From the NCBI GenBank assembly GCA_003979345.1, contig RYVZ01000003.1, positions 1 to 64,000 on the forward strand: DNA of 64,000 nt, written 5' to 3'. This document shows, piece after piece, positions 1 to 8,479 of this stretch; positions within the stretch are counted from its first letter, which is position 1, and each line of letters opens with the position of its first letter. The translations under genes were made by a program, and so were the position numbers. The DNA comes from Lachnospiraceae bacterium. Lineage in GTDB: Bacteria > Bacillota > Clostridia > Lachnospirales > Lachnospiraceae. Under the pieces are notes generated by a model. The model saw nothing but the letters and a program-made list of their open reading frames with translations, was not told the origin of the DNA and made no database searches.

Positions 1-142
1 CATTTAAGGCACATTCAGAGCAGGGAGTAGTTTTCAATCCTTCTTCTGCTTTATTACAGTCTATCCGTAAAAAGTAGCCTGCATAGGTGAATACGTCAAT
101 GCTGTTATGGTGGATATTGTATGTTGCATAAATCATATTCAT
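1..142 (-). CDS. DUF6061-like mobile-element protein (partial, N-terminus only)
   Basis: The reverse strand opens with ATG at 142 behind an AGAGGACAG ribosome site and reads 47 codons without a stop to the window edge. The product begins MNMIYATYNIHHNSIDVFTY and contains RIDC and a Cys pair near residues 41-44. I recognise this start as the small DUF6061 family, often found in conjugative elements of Firmicutes; its function is unknown. The C-terminus lies outside the window. Its neighbours tnpW and a broken recombinase support a mobile origin. Confidence 0.7.
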   Translation of the reverse strand, partial: MNMIYATYNIHHNSIDVFTYAGYFLRIDCNKAEEGLKTTPCSECALN

Positions 143-436
143 TTTATCTGTCCTCTTTTCGTAGATTTTTTGAAAGCATTTCAATCAGTTTACCAATTCC
201 CGTATATTTTGTGTTATAATGTTTTATGTGATTTTGTTTCCCTCATTTTTTCCCTTATCAGGGTTTGTAATGCCTTTTGGGAAGATATAACATGAGGGAA
301 ACTATAAGGGAAAGCTTACCTGCGACAAACTTAGTGTTTTCAAGGGTTAGCGGAGAATTTATTTATAAAATATAACAGCTAATGTTTCCCTTAAAAATCA
401 TCAAATCACAATCGGGATTTGTAAGTGAGGTGTGTT
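143..436. other. AT-rich gap between DUF6061 and the kinase gene
   Basis: About 290 bases of AT-rich DNA. I see no convincing gene; a 62-codon open frame at 107-295 has no ribosome site and overlaps the DUF6061 start antisense. A TATAAT-like hexamer lies near 217 but no -35 box sits at a normal distance. The motif AGGGAAA recurs around 295-315 and, inverted, near 385-395. Confidence 0.4.
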
Positions 437-925
437 ATGGCAAAATTACTTTGTATATGTGGAAAGATTGGTTGTGGTAAAACATATTATGCTAATCGAT
501 TAAAAGAACAAGAGCATGCTGTGATTTTATCTACAGATGAAGTAACCTATGATTTAACAAATAATCAACAAGGTGAAGGTTATGATGAATTTGCTAGAAA
601 AGTTAATTTATATTTAAGAAAAAAAGCAGTGGAAATTGTAAATGCAGGATGCACTGTAATTTTAGATTGGGGATTTTGGACAAAAGAAAATAGGAAAGAA
701 ATAAAAAGATATGGAGAAAATAATGGGGTTTTGGTAGAAATGCATTATATTGATATTGATGATAAGACTTGGTATGAAAATATTGAAAAAAGAAATAATG
801 AAGTCATATCTGGAAATGGTGGATCAAGTTTTTATGTTGATGAGGGATTACTAAATAAAGTTTCTTCTCTGTTTGAAATTCCAGAAAAAGAAGAAATAGA
901 TATTTGGTATAAACCACACCAATAG
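437..925 (+). CDS. Zeta-toxin-like / AAA_33 P-loop kinase, mobile cargo
   Basis: A 162-residue predicted ATP-dependent kinase of the AAA_33 / zeta-toxin-like group. The Walker A motif GKIGCGKT is at residues 9-16, and VILDWGFWTKENR near residue 75 matches the second conserved segment of these small kinases. I chose ATG 437 over an in-frame GTG at 425 because AGTGAGG lies 7 bases upstream of it. The substrate is not predictable; relatives phosphorylate nucleotide sugars, antibiotics or RNA ends. The coding sequence is far richer in A and T than the chromosome downstream, which points to recent transfer. No antitoxin-like gene lies beside it, so a toxin role is unsupported. Confidence 0.72.
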   Translation: MAKLLCICGKIGCGKTYYANRLKEQEHAVILSTDEVTYDLTNNQQGEGYDEFARKVNLYLRKKAVEIVNAGCTVILDWGFWTKENRKEIKRYGENNGVLVEMHYIDIDDKTWYENIEKRNNEVISGNGGSSFYVDEGLLNKVSSLFEIPEKEEIDIWYKPHQ

Positions 926-991
926 ATTACAATTTGTCTAAACAACCATTACCACAATCAAAACTGAATAAGTAATATAAAACACAGCGTC

Positions 992-1020
992 AGAGCGTAT
1001 AGAAACAGTCTATGCGCTCT
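992..1020 (+). terminator. Hairpin upstream of tnpW (terminator or attenuator)
   Basis: Twelve-base arms AGAGCGTATAGA and TCTATGCGCTCT (one G-U pair) around a 5-base loop, followed by ATTTTATT. It would end the kinase transcript, or act as a leader hairpin for the tnpW and recombinase genes. Confidence 0.6.
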
Positions 1021-1044
1021 ATTTTATTGTAAAGGAGCAGATTT

Positions 1045-1194
1045 ATGAGCAAAGAAAGCAGTACACAGCAAAGAGCCAGCCGACAGCAACCACTCACAAA
1101 AATAATCGTGGAAAGACACTATGTAGGCACTGAAAAAATGGAAACGGTATTTAAGCGGATAGCCGAGGAACAGATAACAAAAAAGGTTAAGTAG
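1045..1194 (+). CDS. tnpW: TnpW-like transposon protein
   Basis: A 49-residue basic protein starting MSKESSTQQRASRQQ, with AAAGGAGCAG ahead of ATG 1045. It matches my memory of the short TnpW proteins encoded just upstream of the large serine recombinase in Tn4451-like elements and clostridial conjugative transposons. The role is unknown; the family is a reliable marker of these elements. The recombinase that should follow is present only as a fragment, so the element can no longer move by itself. Confidence 0.75.
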   Translation: MSKESSTQQRASRQQPLTKIIVERHYVGTEKMETVFKRIAEEQITKKVK

Positions 1195-1287
1195 ATAGCG
1201 GAAAACAACGCAAATTAGCACTGGAAACGGAAAAGGGAATATAGTTAATAGGAGTTGGGGAAGTCCCTTTTCATCAAGGAGGACGAC

Positions 1288-1398
1288 ATGAAAAGGGCAA
1301 AACTGGATAATGACAAAATCACTGCTTTATATTGCAGGCTTTCCAAAGACGATGGCACAAACAACGAGAGCATGAGTATCAGCACGCAGGAGAACATT
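1288..1398 (+). pseudogene. Truncated large serine recombinase (TnpX-like), N-terminus only
   Basis: ATG 1288 follows a perfect AAGGAGG (1276-1282). The first 35 or so codons give MKRAKLDNDKITALYCRLSK followed by DDGTNNESMSISTQE, the canonical start of a large serine recombinase; the Ser of YCRLS is the expected nucleophile. Family resemblance stops near 1395. The frame runs on to 1515 with unrelated residues and into the antisense of the next gene. Full-length relatives exceed 500 residues, so the rest of the catalytic domain and all DNA-binding parts are lost. This marks one junction of a decayed element. Confidence 0.8.
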
Positions 1399-1466
1399 TG
1401 TCAAGGGGGATTTCGCCCAATAGACGAAATCAACCGACGAGCTAAAATGATTAAGGAATCTTCTTT

Positions 1467-1991
1467 TCAGTCACAGTCGATATGCAGAAGGTATTTCCCG
1501 CAATGGAGGCACTGAAACAGGTATCCGACTATACTGCCGTCTTTTGTCAAGTCGGTGAAAATTTCTTCATACCAGTCATCGAGCAGGGTTTCCCGAACCT
1601 CATCTGCCAAGCCCATCTCCTCAAGCTCCGTATAGCCCACCGTACCCAGATAGGCGCAGAAGTCGTTGCAGTGGGCGCGCCAATACTCTTGCTGCCAGCC
1701 GCAGTAGCCGGGGGTGCGGTGGACTAATTCGTCCAGTTTGTTGGGGCTGTCCACATCGTCAGTGGATTCACTGTCCTGAAATTCGCCGCTGTACTTTTCC
1801 GCCGCTGCACCGCTGGCGATACAGTGGGGACACAGGTGATCCACTTCATCCTTAGAATAGAAAGGCCCCTCGTAGATGATGGAGGTTTGCTGACCGCAAC
1901 AGGGGCAAGTAACTGGCTCATCTATCCTGCGAAAAGTCTTGGTGGCGAATGGGTCGGGGTGGTATTTGAAAAAAGGTAGGTCTGCGCTCAT
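1467..1991 (-). CDS. CbrC family protein (UPF0167)
   Basis: A complete 174-residue protein of the CbrC family, named for an E. coli gene linked to colicin E2 tolerance; the biochemical role is unknown. The conserved start (FFKYHPDPFATKTF) is followed by CPCCGQ, IYEGPFYSKD and CPHCIASGAAA, so two Cys pairs could bind zinc, with another CLHCG near the C-terminus. AAGGGAG lies 6 bases before ATG 1991. It has its own candidate promoter at 2045-2073 and faces the broken recombinase. It could be mobile cargo or resident chromosome. Confidence 0.85.
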   Translation of the reverse strand: MSADLPFFKYHPDPFATKTFRRIDEPVTCPCCGQQTSIIYEGPFYSKDEVDHLCPHCIASGAAAEKYSGEFQDSESTDDVDSPNKLDELVHRTPGYCGWQQEYWRAHCNDFCAYLGTVGYTELEEMGLADEVRETLLDDWYEEIFTDLTKDGSIVGYLFQCLHCGKYLLHIDCD

Positions 1992-2044
1992 AGAAATCTC
2001 CCTTCAATCATACAAATGCCGATTTGTCGAATTGACATTTTCGA

Positions 2045-2073
2045 AGTATAGCACAAAATCGACCGGCATTCAA
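2045..2073 (-). promoter_or_regulatory. Candidate sigma-A promoter for the CbrC-like gene
   Basis: On the reverse strand TTGAAT (2068-2073) and TATACT (2045-2050) are exactly 17 bases apart, about 55 bases ahead of the start codon. Confidence 0.55.
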
Positions 2074-2219
2074 CCTCGTTTTGGGGCATTCACCAAAGTT
2101 GCTTATACGTTTTCTGTATATATGAGAAACTGATATGCTCCCTTTGCTTACGTGGACATGACTCGATATAGAGTCTTCGCAGTATTACCCCGGGGGAGAA
2201 AGCGCGGAGTCCACAGTGA

Positions 2220-2248
2220 TTGAGTTTACGGGAAGACTATGCTATAAT
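2220..2248 (+). promoter_or_regulatory. Candidate sigma-A promoter for cls
   Basis: TTGAGT (2220-2225) and a perfect TATAAT (2243-2248) with a 17-base spacer, 62 bases ahead of the cls start codon. Confidence 0.7.
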
Positions 2249-2310
2249 GTGCAAAGTATCAATGTTTGTGAATCCGCAACAGTGCGGGCGGCGATAGAAG
2301 CGAGGTAATT

Positions 2311-3855
2311 ATGAGCACGAACCATACGATAAAGAAGCAAGCGTCAGGTATCACCAGAGCATTTACGGTCGGCATTGCCGTGATCTTACAGGTGGCAGTG
2401 ATGGTATTACTTGTATCCTATTTAAGGCAGCTATCAGTCTGGGTCTATTATGTCATAGAAATGTTCAGCGTCATTTTGATCTTTGCACTGGTCAATGACA
2501 GCGAATCGTATAAGCAGTTCTGGGTTGTGATCGTACTGGGGCTGCCTGTATTTGGTGTCTTTTTGTATTTTATGTGGGGCAGGAGAAGGTCGAACAGTAA
2601 AACAAACCGCCATTTCCGCGAGGTGGAGAGAAGGATGCTGGACAGCTTAAAGCAGGATGAGGACAGCGAAGTGCTCGCGCATTTTCAAAGCATCCATCCG
2701 AATAAGGTACAGATCAGCCGCTATCTTACGAGAGAAGGCTTCCCGATGTATGGCAATACGACGGTAAAATATTATGGACTTGGCGAACAGATGAAAGAAG
2801 CCATGCTGGAGGACATGCGGCATGCAAAATCCTATATTTTCATGGAATATTTCATTATTAAGGACGGTATCTTCTGGCAGGACGTCTATGAACTGCTACA
2901 AGAAAAAGTAAAAGAGGGCGTCGAGGTATGGATCCTTTTGGATGATTTCGGCTGCATCCTTATTAACACGGAACAGTTTCGCGAAGAGGTACGTGCAACA
3001 GGGATCCAGCTTGCGGAGTTTGCACCGATCCATAAGGACATTAACCGGCTTTCTTTTAATTACCGCAATCATCAGAAGATCACTGTCATTGACGGTAATA
3101 TCGGGTTTACCGGAGGGATCAACCTTGCGGACGAATATATCAATGAAGTGGAGCGGTTCGGGCACTGGAAGGATACGGCAGTGCGCTTAGAGGGTGAGGG
3201 TGTTTATTCGCTGACCTGTTTCTTTTTGGAAATGTGGCAGATCGCAGAGGGCACTGAAGAGCTGGATTATGCTTTATATAAGCCGACAGTACGGATAGAA
3301 TCTGAAAGTATGGTGCAGCCGTTTGCGGACGGTCCTGCGAACAATCCGAAGAATACGGCTGAAAGTGCCTATACGCATATGATCAATAAAGCCCGGGACT
3401 ATATTTATATCACGACGCCATATCTGGTGCTTGACCAAAAGATGGCGGACGATCTGTGCAGAGCAGCGGAAAGTGGTGTGGATGTGCGAATCATCACGCC
3501 TCACAGATATGATAAATGGTATGTATACATGGTTACGGTCTCCAATTACGGGCGTCTGATGGAAAAGGGCGTGCGGGTATATGAGTATGAGCCCGGCTTT
3601 ATTCACGCTAAAAATGTGGTCGTGGATGACGAGATTGCGGTCTGCGGCACGATCAATATTGATTACCGGAGTTTTTACCTCCATTATGAGGATGCGGTGT
3701 TGATGAGTAAAACGCCTGCAGTGATGGAGATCAAGCAGGATTTCTTTGATACCCTTGAGAAATGTAAGGAGATACAATATGCCGAATGGCTGCATCGTCC
3801 GTTACGCCAGCGCTTTATCCAGTCAGTACTCAGACTGTTTTCACCACTTCTGTAA
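2311..3855 (+). CDS. cls: Cardiolipin synthase
   Basis: A 514-residue membrane enzyme that joins two phosphatidylglycerols into cardiolipin and glycerol. Two N-terminal membrane helices (about residues 15-37 and 42-88, the second segment broken) precede two phospholipase D-type HKD motifs: HQKITVID at residue 254 and HAKNVVVD at residue 432, each followed by the usual GG/GT-x-N segment. Length and layout match the Firmicutes Cls family. GAGGT sits 4 bases before ATG 2311. The gene is transcribed alone from the promoter at 2220-2248 and followed by a hairpin at 3885. Confidence 0.95.
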   Translation: MSTNHTIKKQASGITRAFTVGIAVILQVAVMVLLVSYLRQLSVWVYYVIEMFSVILIFALVNDSESYKQFWVVIVLGLPVFGVFLYFMWGRRRSNSKTNRHFREVERRMLDSLKQDEDSEVLAHFQSIHPNKVQISRYLTREGFPMYGNTTVKYYGLGEQMKEAMLEDMRHAKSYIFMEYFIIKDGIFWQDVYELLQEKVKEGVEVWILLDDFGCILINTEQFREEVRATGIQLAEFAPIHKDINRLSFNYRNHQKITVIDGNIGFTGGINLADEYINEVERFGHWKDTAVRLEGEGVYSLTCFFLEMWQIAEGTEELDYALYKPTVRIESESMVQPFADGPANNPKNTAESAYTHMINKARDYIYITTPYLVLDQKMADDLCRAAESGVDVRIITPHRYDKWYVYMVTVSNYGRLMEKGVRVYEYEPGFIHAKNVVVDDEIAVCGTINIDYRSFYLHYEDAVLMSKTPAVMEIKQDFFDTLEKCKEIQYAEWLHRPLRQRFIQSVLRLFSPLL

Positions 3856-3884
3856 GCGGATAAAACAGATATCGTTTTCTTAAT

Positions 3885-3911
3885 GCGTCGCCGTCGGGCG
3901 GCGCTGCTTTT
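3885..3911 (+). terminator. Intrinsic terminator after cls
   Basis: Eight-base arms GCGTCGCC and GGCGGCGC (one G-U pair), 4-base loop, then TGCTTTT. Confidence 0.65.
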
Positions 3912-4095
3912 ATAGAAAAGAGGAGACTTCCTAATGAAAGCGTTTCGTGCGGAGAGACTCTTTTTTACACAGATTTTACATAGAATTCGTTCAAACTTTA
4001 CATGCTTATGGTAAAATAAATCAAAGCGGTTTTTGCGATGGAGGCTGCGGCTGTGAGAGGCGGCGGAAACGTTCGGGAAAGGACATGGTATCGGG

Positions 4096-5856
4096 ATGGA
4101 TTTTTTCGGTGTTTTGACAATGATCGGCGGATTGGCATTATTTTTGTACGGAATGAATGTGATGGGCGCCGGACTTTCCAAAGCGTCAGGCGGACGGATG
4201 GAAAAAATTTTAGAGCGTCTTACTGACAGTACCATAAAAGGTGTGCTGCTCGGAGCGGCAGTTACGGCGGTCATTCAGAGTTCATCGGCAACGACGGTCA
4301 TGGTGGTTGGTTTTGTCAATTCGGGTATCATGAAATTGTCGCAGGCGATCGGCGTGATCATGGGGGCGAATATCGGAACGACCGTGACGTCGTGGATCCT
4401 CGGTTTAGCCGGAGTAGAAAGCGATGCGTTTTTCATTCGTCTGTTCAAACCCACATCATTTTCGCCGGTTTTGGCAATCATCGGCGTTGCGATGATGATG
4501 TTTGCCAAGCGTGAAAAAAAGAAAGATATCGGTATGATCCTGATCGGATTTGCCGTGCTGATGTTCGGCATGGATACGATGTCGGGCGCAGTAAAGCCGC
4601 TTGCGGATGTGCCCGAATTTACGAATCTGCTGGTGATCTTTTCCAATCCCCTGTTAGGTATTCTGGCGGGTGCGCTTTTAACGGCGGTCATTCAGAGCTC
4701 ATCGGCATCGGTCGGTATTTTACAGGCGCTCTGTCTGACAGGTTCCGTGACCTATGCAACGGCGGTTCCGATCATACTCGGACAAAATATCGGGACCTGT
4801 GTGACGGCGCTGCTTTCGGGCATCGGAGCAAACAGGAATGCAAAGAGGGCTTCGCTTGTACATTTATATTTTAATATCATCGGCGTGGTAAGCTTTGTGA
4901 TCGTATTTTATACACTTCAGGCATTTTTTCCTTTTGCGTTTCTGCACGACGCGGCGACACCGTGGGGTATAGCAGTCGTACACAGTATTTTTAATGTGGC
5001 GGCGACGCTTGTGCTGCTGCCGTTTGCAAAACTTTTAGAGAAACTTGCGTGCGCCTCCGTGAAGGATGGGGATGCGCCGGAACAGACGTCGGAGCATGTG
5101 CGGTTTTTGGAGGAACGCTTTTTGGATACGCCGTCTCTGGCGGTGGAGCAGTGCAGGAATGCAGCGGTTCAGATGTCACAGCTGACAAAGAAGGTATTGC
5201 AGGGAGCGGTCGCGCTGATAGGTACTTACGAGGAAGAAGCGGCACAGAGGGTGGCGGCGTTTGAGGAGCAGGTCGATCGTTATGAGGATGAGATCGGAAC
5301 CTATCTTGTCAAGCTCGCTGCGAAAGACTTATCGGAGCGAGACAGCCGGACCGTCTCGGAGCTTTTGCATTGCATCGGTGATTTTGAGCGGATCTCCGAT
5401 CATGCGGTCAATATTGCGGATGCGGCGCGCAAGATGCAGCGCAAAGAATTGAACTTTTCTAAAAAAGCGGCGGAAGAACTTGCCATATATACGGAAGCGG
5501 TTTTTGAGGTTGTGGATGTGTCGTTCCGGGCTTTTGAAACCGGGGAGCGCATGTTTGCGCAGGGGGTGGAACCGATTGAGGAAGTGATTGACGAGCTTCA
5601 TAAGGAAATTAACCGCCGCCATATGAAACGTCTGCGCAAAGGAAAATGTACCATAGAGATGGGGTTTATTCTATCTGACATTACGACAAGTTATGAGCGC
5701 ATCTCAGACCATTGCTCAAACATTGCGGTAACGATGCTGCAGATTGAAGAAGACATGTTTGACGCGCATGAGTATATTCTGTCCATGAAAAATAAAAATA
5801 AGGAAGAATTTGAGCGCGAGGTCTTTTACTTAAAGAACCGCTTTATGCTGCCGTAG
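4096..5856 (+). CDS. Na/Pi cotransporter family protein with PhoU-like tail
   Basis: A 586-residue transporter of the NptA/PNaS family, predicted to couple phosphate uptake to sodium. It has the two inverted-repeat halves typical of the family, each with a QSSSA signature: QSSSAT at residue 61 and QSSSAS at residue 200, both preceded by AVTAVI/LLTAVI. About ten membrane helices occupy residues 1-320. The soluble C-terminal 240 residues contain the helical ExxxD repeats of a PhoU domain (FERISDHAVNIAD, YERISDHCSNIA), which may sense or regulate phosphate flux. The ribosome site before ATG 4096 is poor. It converges on the HAD gene. Confidence 0.9.
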   Translation: MDFFGVLTMIGGLALFLYGMNVMGAGLSKASGGRMEKILERLTDSTIKGVLLGAAVTAVIQSSSATTVMVVGFVNSGIMKLSQAIGVIMGANIGTTVTSWILGLAGVESDAFFIRLFKPTSFSPVLAIIGVAMMMFAKREKKKDIGMILIGFAVLMFGMDTMSGAVKPLADVPEFTNLLVIFSNPLLGILAGALLTAVIQSSSASVGILQALCLTGSVTYATAVPIILGQNIGTCVTALLSGIGANRNAKRASLVHLYFNIIGVVSFVIVFYTLQAFFPFAFLHDAATPWGIAVVHSIFNVAATLVLLPFAKLLEKLACASVKDGDAPEQTSEHVRFLEERFLDTPSLAVEQCRNAAVQMSQLTKKVLQGAVALIGTYEEEAAQRVAAFEEQVDRYEDEIGTYLVKLAAKDLSERDSRTVSELLHCIGDFERISDHAVNIADAARKMQRKELNFSKKAAEELAIYTEAVFEVVDVSFRAFETGERMFAQGVEPIEEVIDELHKEINRRHMKRLRKGKCTIEMGFILSDITTSYERISDHCSNIAVTMLQIEEDMFDAHEYILSMKNKNKEEFEREVFYLKNRFMLP

Positions 5857-5878
5857 GGACGTCGCCTGTTTTATATTT

Positions 5879-6646
5879 TCAGACAAAAGGGCGGTGTATT
5901 TCCGACAGAATCCGGGCAGGCAGCTCCGACGGTGCATGTATGATGCGGGAGGCGCCGTGTGCGCGTAAGAATGCTTCGTCGCGGAAGCCCCATGTCACGC
6001 TGATGCAGTCCATATCCGCGGCTGCTGCGGTGGCAATGTCCACGTCCGAGTCACCGACATAGAGAGCGCGGCGGATGAAAAGCGGGTCTGTGGAGCTGAT
6101 GTCGGATGTCGGAATGTCCCCGCAGGAAATAGAGCCGGCGGAGGACGCATCCAGTTCGCGGAGTGCGGTGTATACGGAATCGGGCGCCGGTTTGCGGCGC
6201 ACGCCTTCCCGTTCGCCGATCGCAACCGAAATCCAATTGGAAAAATAAAGAGAGCAGAGTGTTTTGACTGCCGCGTCGGGTTTGTTGGAGACGACGGCAA
6301 GCCGGAACCCTCTGTTTTTTAACTCCTGAAGCATTGGAAAAATCCCGTCGTAGGGAGCCGTGCAGTCGTTACAGTGTTTTTCATAATAAGCGCGGAAATG
6401 GGAGAGTGTTTCTTCAATGACAGCATCGGCAGCGCCATGGGAGACGGTGTCGTTGACCGATTCCGGCACGGAGCGGCGGATCAGCATGCGTGCGCCGTTT
6501 CCGACTGCGAGACGCACTTCCTCTAATGTGCGGATCGGAAAACCCATCACGGATAACGCGTGATTGAGGCTGTTTTTTAAGTCTTCCAGAGTATTTAATA
6601 AAGTGCCGTCCAGATCAAAAATAATGGTATCGTAAGTATGTGGCAT
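5879..6646 (-). CDS. HAD superfamily phosphatase, phosphoglycolate phosphatase-like
   Basis: A 255-residue HAD hydrolase. Motif I is FDLDGTLLNT (nucleophile Asp near residue 9), motif II VVSNKPD, motif III the Lys of RRKPAPD, and motif IV GDSDVD. The helical cap (residues 15-85) is of the Gph/PGMB type. I chose ATG 6646 because GGAAGGAGGT is 5 bases upstream; the open frame extends to 6724 without a ribosome site. Between motifs III and IV there is a Ser/Asp-rich insertion of about 25 residues (around ASSAGSISCGDIPTSD) not expected in Gph. Substrate unproven. Confidence 0.88.
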   Translation of the reverse strand: MPHTYDTIIFDLDGTLLNTLEDLKNSLNHALSVMGFPIRTLEEVRLAVGNGARMLIRRSVPESVNDTVSHGAADAVIEETLSHFRAYYEKHCNDCTAPYDGIFPMLQELKNRGFRLAVVSNKPDAAVKTLCSLYFSNWISVAIGEREGVRRKPAPDSVYTALRELDASSAGSISCGDIPTSDISSTDPLFIRRALYVGDSDVDIATAAAADMDCISVTWGFRDEAFLRAHGASRIIHAPSELPARILSEIHRPFV

Positions 6647-6753
6647 GGGAAACCTCCTTCCAAACATTATATTCATTTTGCGCGATAAAAGCAAGACATC
6701 TGACATGCAGCAAAGGCATGGCATCCGGCAGGGAACTGAGAAAAGACTTCCTT

Positions 6754-6775
6754 AGAATCGTTGCGCAGCGATTCT
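6754..6775. promoter_or_regulatory. 22-bp near-perfect palindrome, possible AraC-type operator
   Basis: AGAATCGT-TGCGCA-GCGATTCT reads the same on both strands except for one T/G position pair. It lies 63 bases before the AraC-type gene and just upstream of a TATACT box (about 6787), so it overlaps the expected -35 zone. A regulator site is inferred, not shown. Confidence 0.45.
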
Positions 6776-6837
6776 TGTATCATGATATACTTAATGTGCT
6801 TCGAAGCGATACGGACAGGAGGTGAAAGACGAACCAT

Positions 6838-8397
6838 ATGAACTACTATATTCTGATCTGGTCTGTGTGTACTTTTGTAGAAAGCCGCGTACGGGAGGAG
6901 ATTCCTTTAGAAGAGCTTGCGCGCCAGATCGGTTTTTCCCTGGCGCATATCCGGGACGTGTTTCAAAGGTGTACCGGAATGTCATTGTCCCGGTACGTGC
7001 AGGAGCGCAGGATTGCGAATGCTGCCTGCGAGCTTTTAGACACGGACAGATCGATTCTTGACATCGCCGTTGATTACGGATTCTCCGGCAGAACCGTTTT
7101 CTCACGGGCTTTTCGGCGGCATACCGGCTATACGCCCTCTCGGTTTCGCGCTGAGGCGCCTGTACTTGCACGGGTGCGGCTCTGCGCGGGGGTATACGGC
7201 GCGGCACTGCCAAAGAGACGGAATGATGGCAATGACAGCTATGTTGCGGCAATTGACCGGCCGGGTAAAGAAACCGGAGGAAACAGTGTAGAAAAAAATG
7301 CACCGGTATGGGAGCTGAAAGTGGAAAAACGAGATCATGCGATCTTATATGGTGTCCCGAAAGTAGCCTATGGTCAGGATGGAAGCACTCCTTTTCCCAT
7401 GTGTATCCATTCCTGCGCGAAGTATCTGGGGCTGTGCGTTGATTATACCCGGTCCATGGCAGAAAGCGGCGCGGCTTTTCGGTTTGTCTGGAACACTGCT
7501 TATTGGGATGGCGGCAATGTGGATGCTGTTTACACTTTTGACGATCCGGTAAGGGTATTTCATTTTGGTATGCGGGCTATGGAGCGGGAGTTTAAGTTCC
7601 TGAAACGCACATCAAGGACGAAAAAAGAAGATTTTATGGAATTCATCTGCAGGGAGATCGATGCAGGGAATCCGGTCATTGCCCTGGGCGTCATAGGTCC
7701 GCCGGAGGCCTGTATGATAACGGGTTATAGGGATGGCGGCAATGTATTGATTGGCTGGAATGTATTTCAGGAATATCCGGAATATCAGGCAGGCATCCGG
7801 TTTGAAAAAAGCGGTTATTTCATCACCGGGAATTGGTGGGAGGCTCTCGGTACAACCGCCCTGATCGCTGCCGGAACGGAAAGCCTTCCGCCCCTTACTC
7901 TTAAAGAAGTGCTTCGGAACGCGGCAGAGATCCTTGAGGGACGTATGTGCGGAACCTATGCCAAGGGCACCCTTGCTTATGATGCATGGAAGAACGCTCT
8001 GTTGTGCGACCTTGACTTTCCGGCAGATGCTGTCCTGCCCCTGCTGGTGGAGCGCATGATGTGCCATGGCGATGCTATGGATTGCCTGGTAGACGGTCGC
8101 TGTCACGCGTCAAAGTATCTGCGCAGACTGGCAGAGCAGCATCCTGCAGTGTCCGCTGGTCTGAATGCCGCCGCAGAGGAATTGGAAAAGATACCGGAGA
8201 TCATCTGGAAAGAAATGATTCCTGTTTTGGGCGGCTGGGGGAGGGGCGAGATCCAGACGCGTCAGCTGGCAAAAGCAGAGAACCGCCGTCTGTTTGCCGG
8301 ACAGATTGAGCGGATGAAGGTTCACGATGAACGGGCGTATGGCTGCATTTGCGAATTACTGGATAGCAGGCAGTCAATGACGGCGCATGATATATGA
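6838..8397 (+). CDS. AraC-type regulator fused to a C39/BtrH-like domain
   Basis: A 519-residue protein with a complete AraC double helix-turn-helix at residues 15-100 (IPLEELARQIGFSLAHI; SILDIAVDYGFSGRTVFSRA; HTGYTPSRFR). The remaining 400 residues look like the papain-fold BtrH_N/C39-like family: GVPKVAYGQDGSTPFPMCIH near residue 178, then AFRFVWN, and GNPVIALGVIGPPEACMITG. AraC proteins usually carry this HTH at the C-terminus; here it is N-terminal and the large domain is presumably the ligand-sensing part. The only usable start is ATG 6838, behind AGGAGG at an unusually long 15-base spacing. The next gene has a related fold. Confidence 0.82.
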   Translation: MNYYILIWSVCTFVESRVREEIPLEELARQIGFSLAHIRDVFQRCTGMSLSRYVQERRIANAACELLDTDRSILDIAVDYGFSGRTVFSRAFRRHTGYTPSRFRAEAPVLARVRLCAGVYGAALPKRRNDGNDSYVAAIDRPGKETGGNSVEKNAPVWELKVEKRDHAILYGVPKVAYGQDGSTPFPMCIHSCAKYLGLCVDYTRSMAESGAAFRFVWNTAYWDGGNVDAVYTFDDPVRVFHFGMRAMEREFKFLKRTSRTKKEDFMEFICREIDAGNPVIALGVIGPPEACMITGYRDGGNVLIGWNVFQEYPEYQAGIRFEKSGYFITGNWWEALGTTALIAAGTESLPPLTLKEVLRNAAEILEGRMCGTYAKGTLAYDAWKNALLCDLDFPADAVLPLLVERMMCHGDAMDCLVDGRCHASKYLRRLAEQHPAVSAGLNAAAEELEKIPEIIWKEMIPVLGGWGRGEIQTRQLAKAENRRLFAGQIERMKVHDERAYGCICELLDSRQSMTAHDI

Positions 8398-8479
8398 TCA
8401 AGACAAAATAAAAAGAAAGGAAGCCTTTTCATGATCCATGATCAAAAACATCATATGCGGACGAAAAAAAGGAAAGGCT

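Larger units (their letters stand above)
1..1466. mobile_element. Remnant of a clostridial conjugative or Tn4451-like element
   Basis: DUF6061, the AT-rich kinase, TnpW and the truncated recombinase form a recognisable end of such an element. The right edge is unclear: it lies between about 1395, where recombinase similarity stops, and 2000 if cbrC is also cargo. A small inverted repeat (GATTTCG at 1409-1415, CGAAATC at 1425-1431) sits just past the break. No attachment-site repeats can be assigned because the left part is outside the window. Confidence 0.6.
1992..2310. other. Intergenic region between the CbrC-like gene and cls
   Basis: This 319-base gap separates divergent genes and holds their two promoters (2045-2073 reverse, 2220-2248 forward). 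Between them, 2075-2215, I see no gene or strong repeat. It probably contains the boundary between mobile DNA and the chromosome. Confidence 0.5.

Noticed and set aside
107..295. 62-codon forward open frame over the left end
   Set aside because: No ribosome site, antisense to the DUF6061 start, and composition of random AT-rich DNA.
437..925. Zeta toxin of a toxin-antitoxin pair
   Set aside because: No small epsilon-like antitoxin gene precedes or follows it; only the general kinase fold can be supported.
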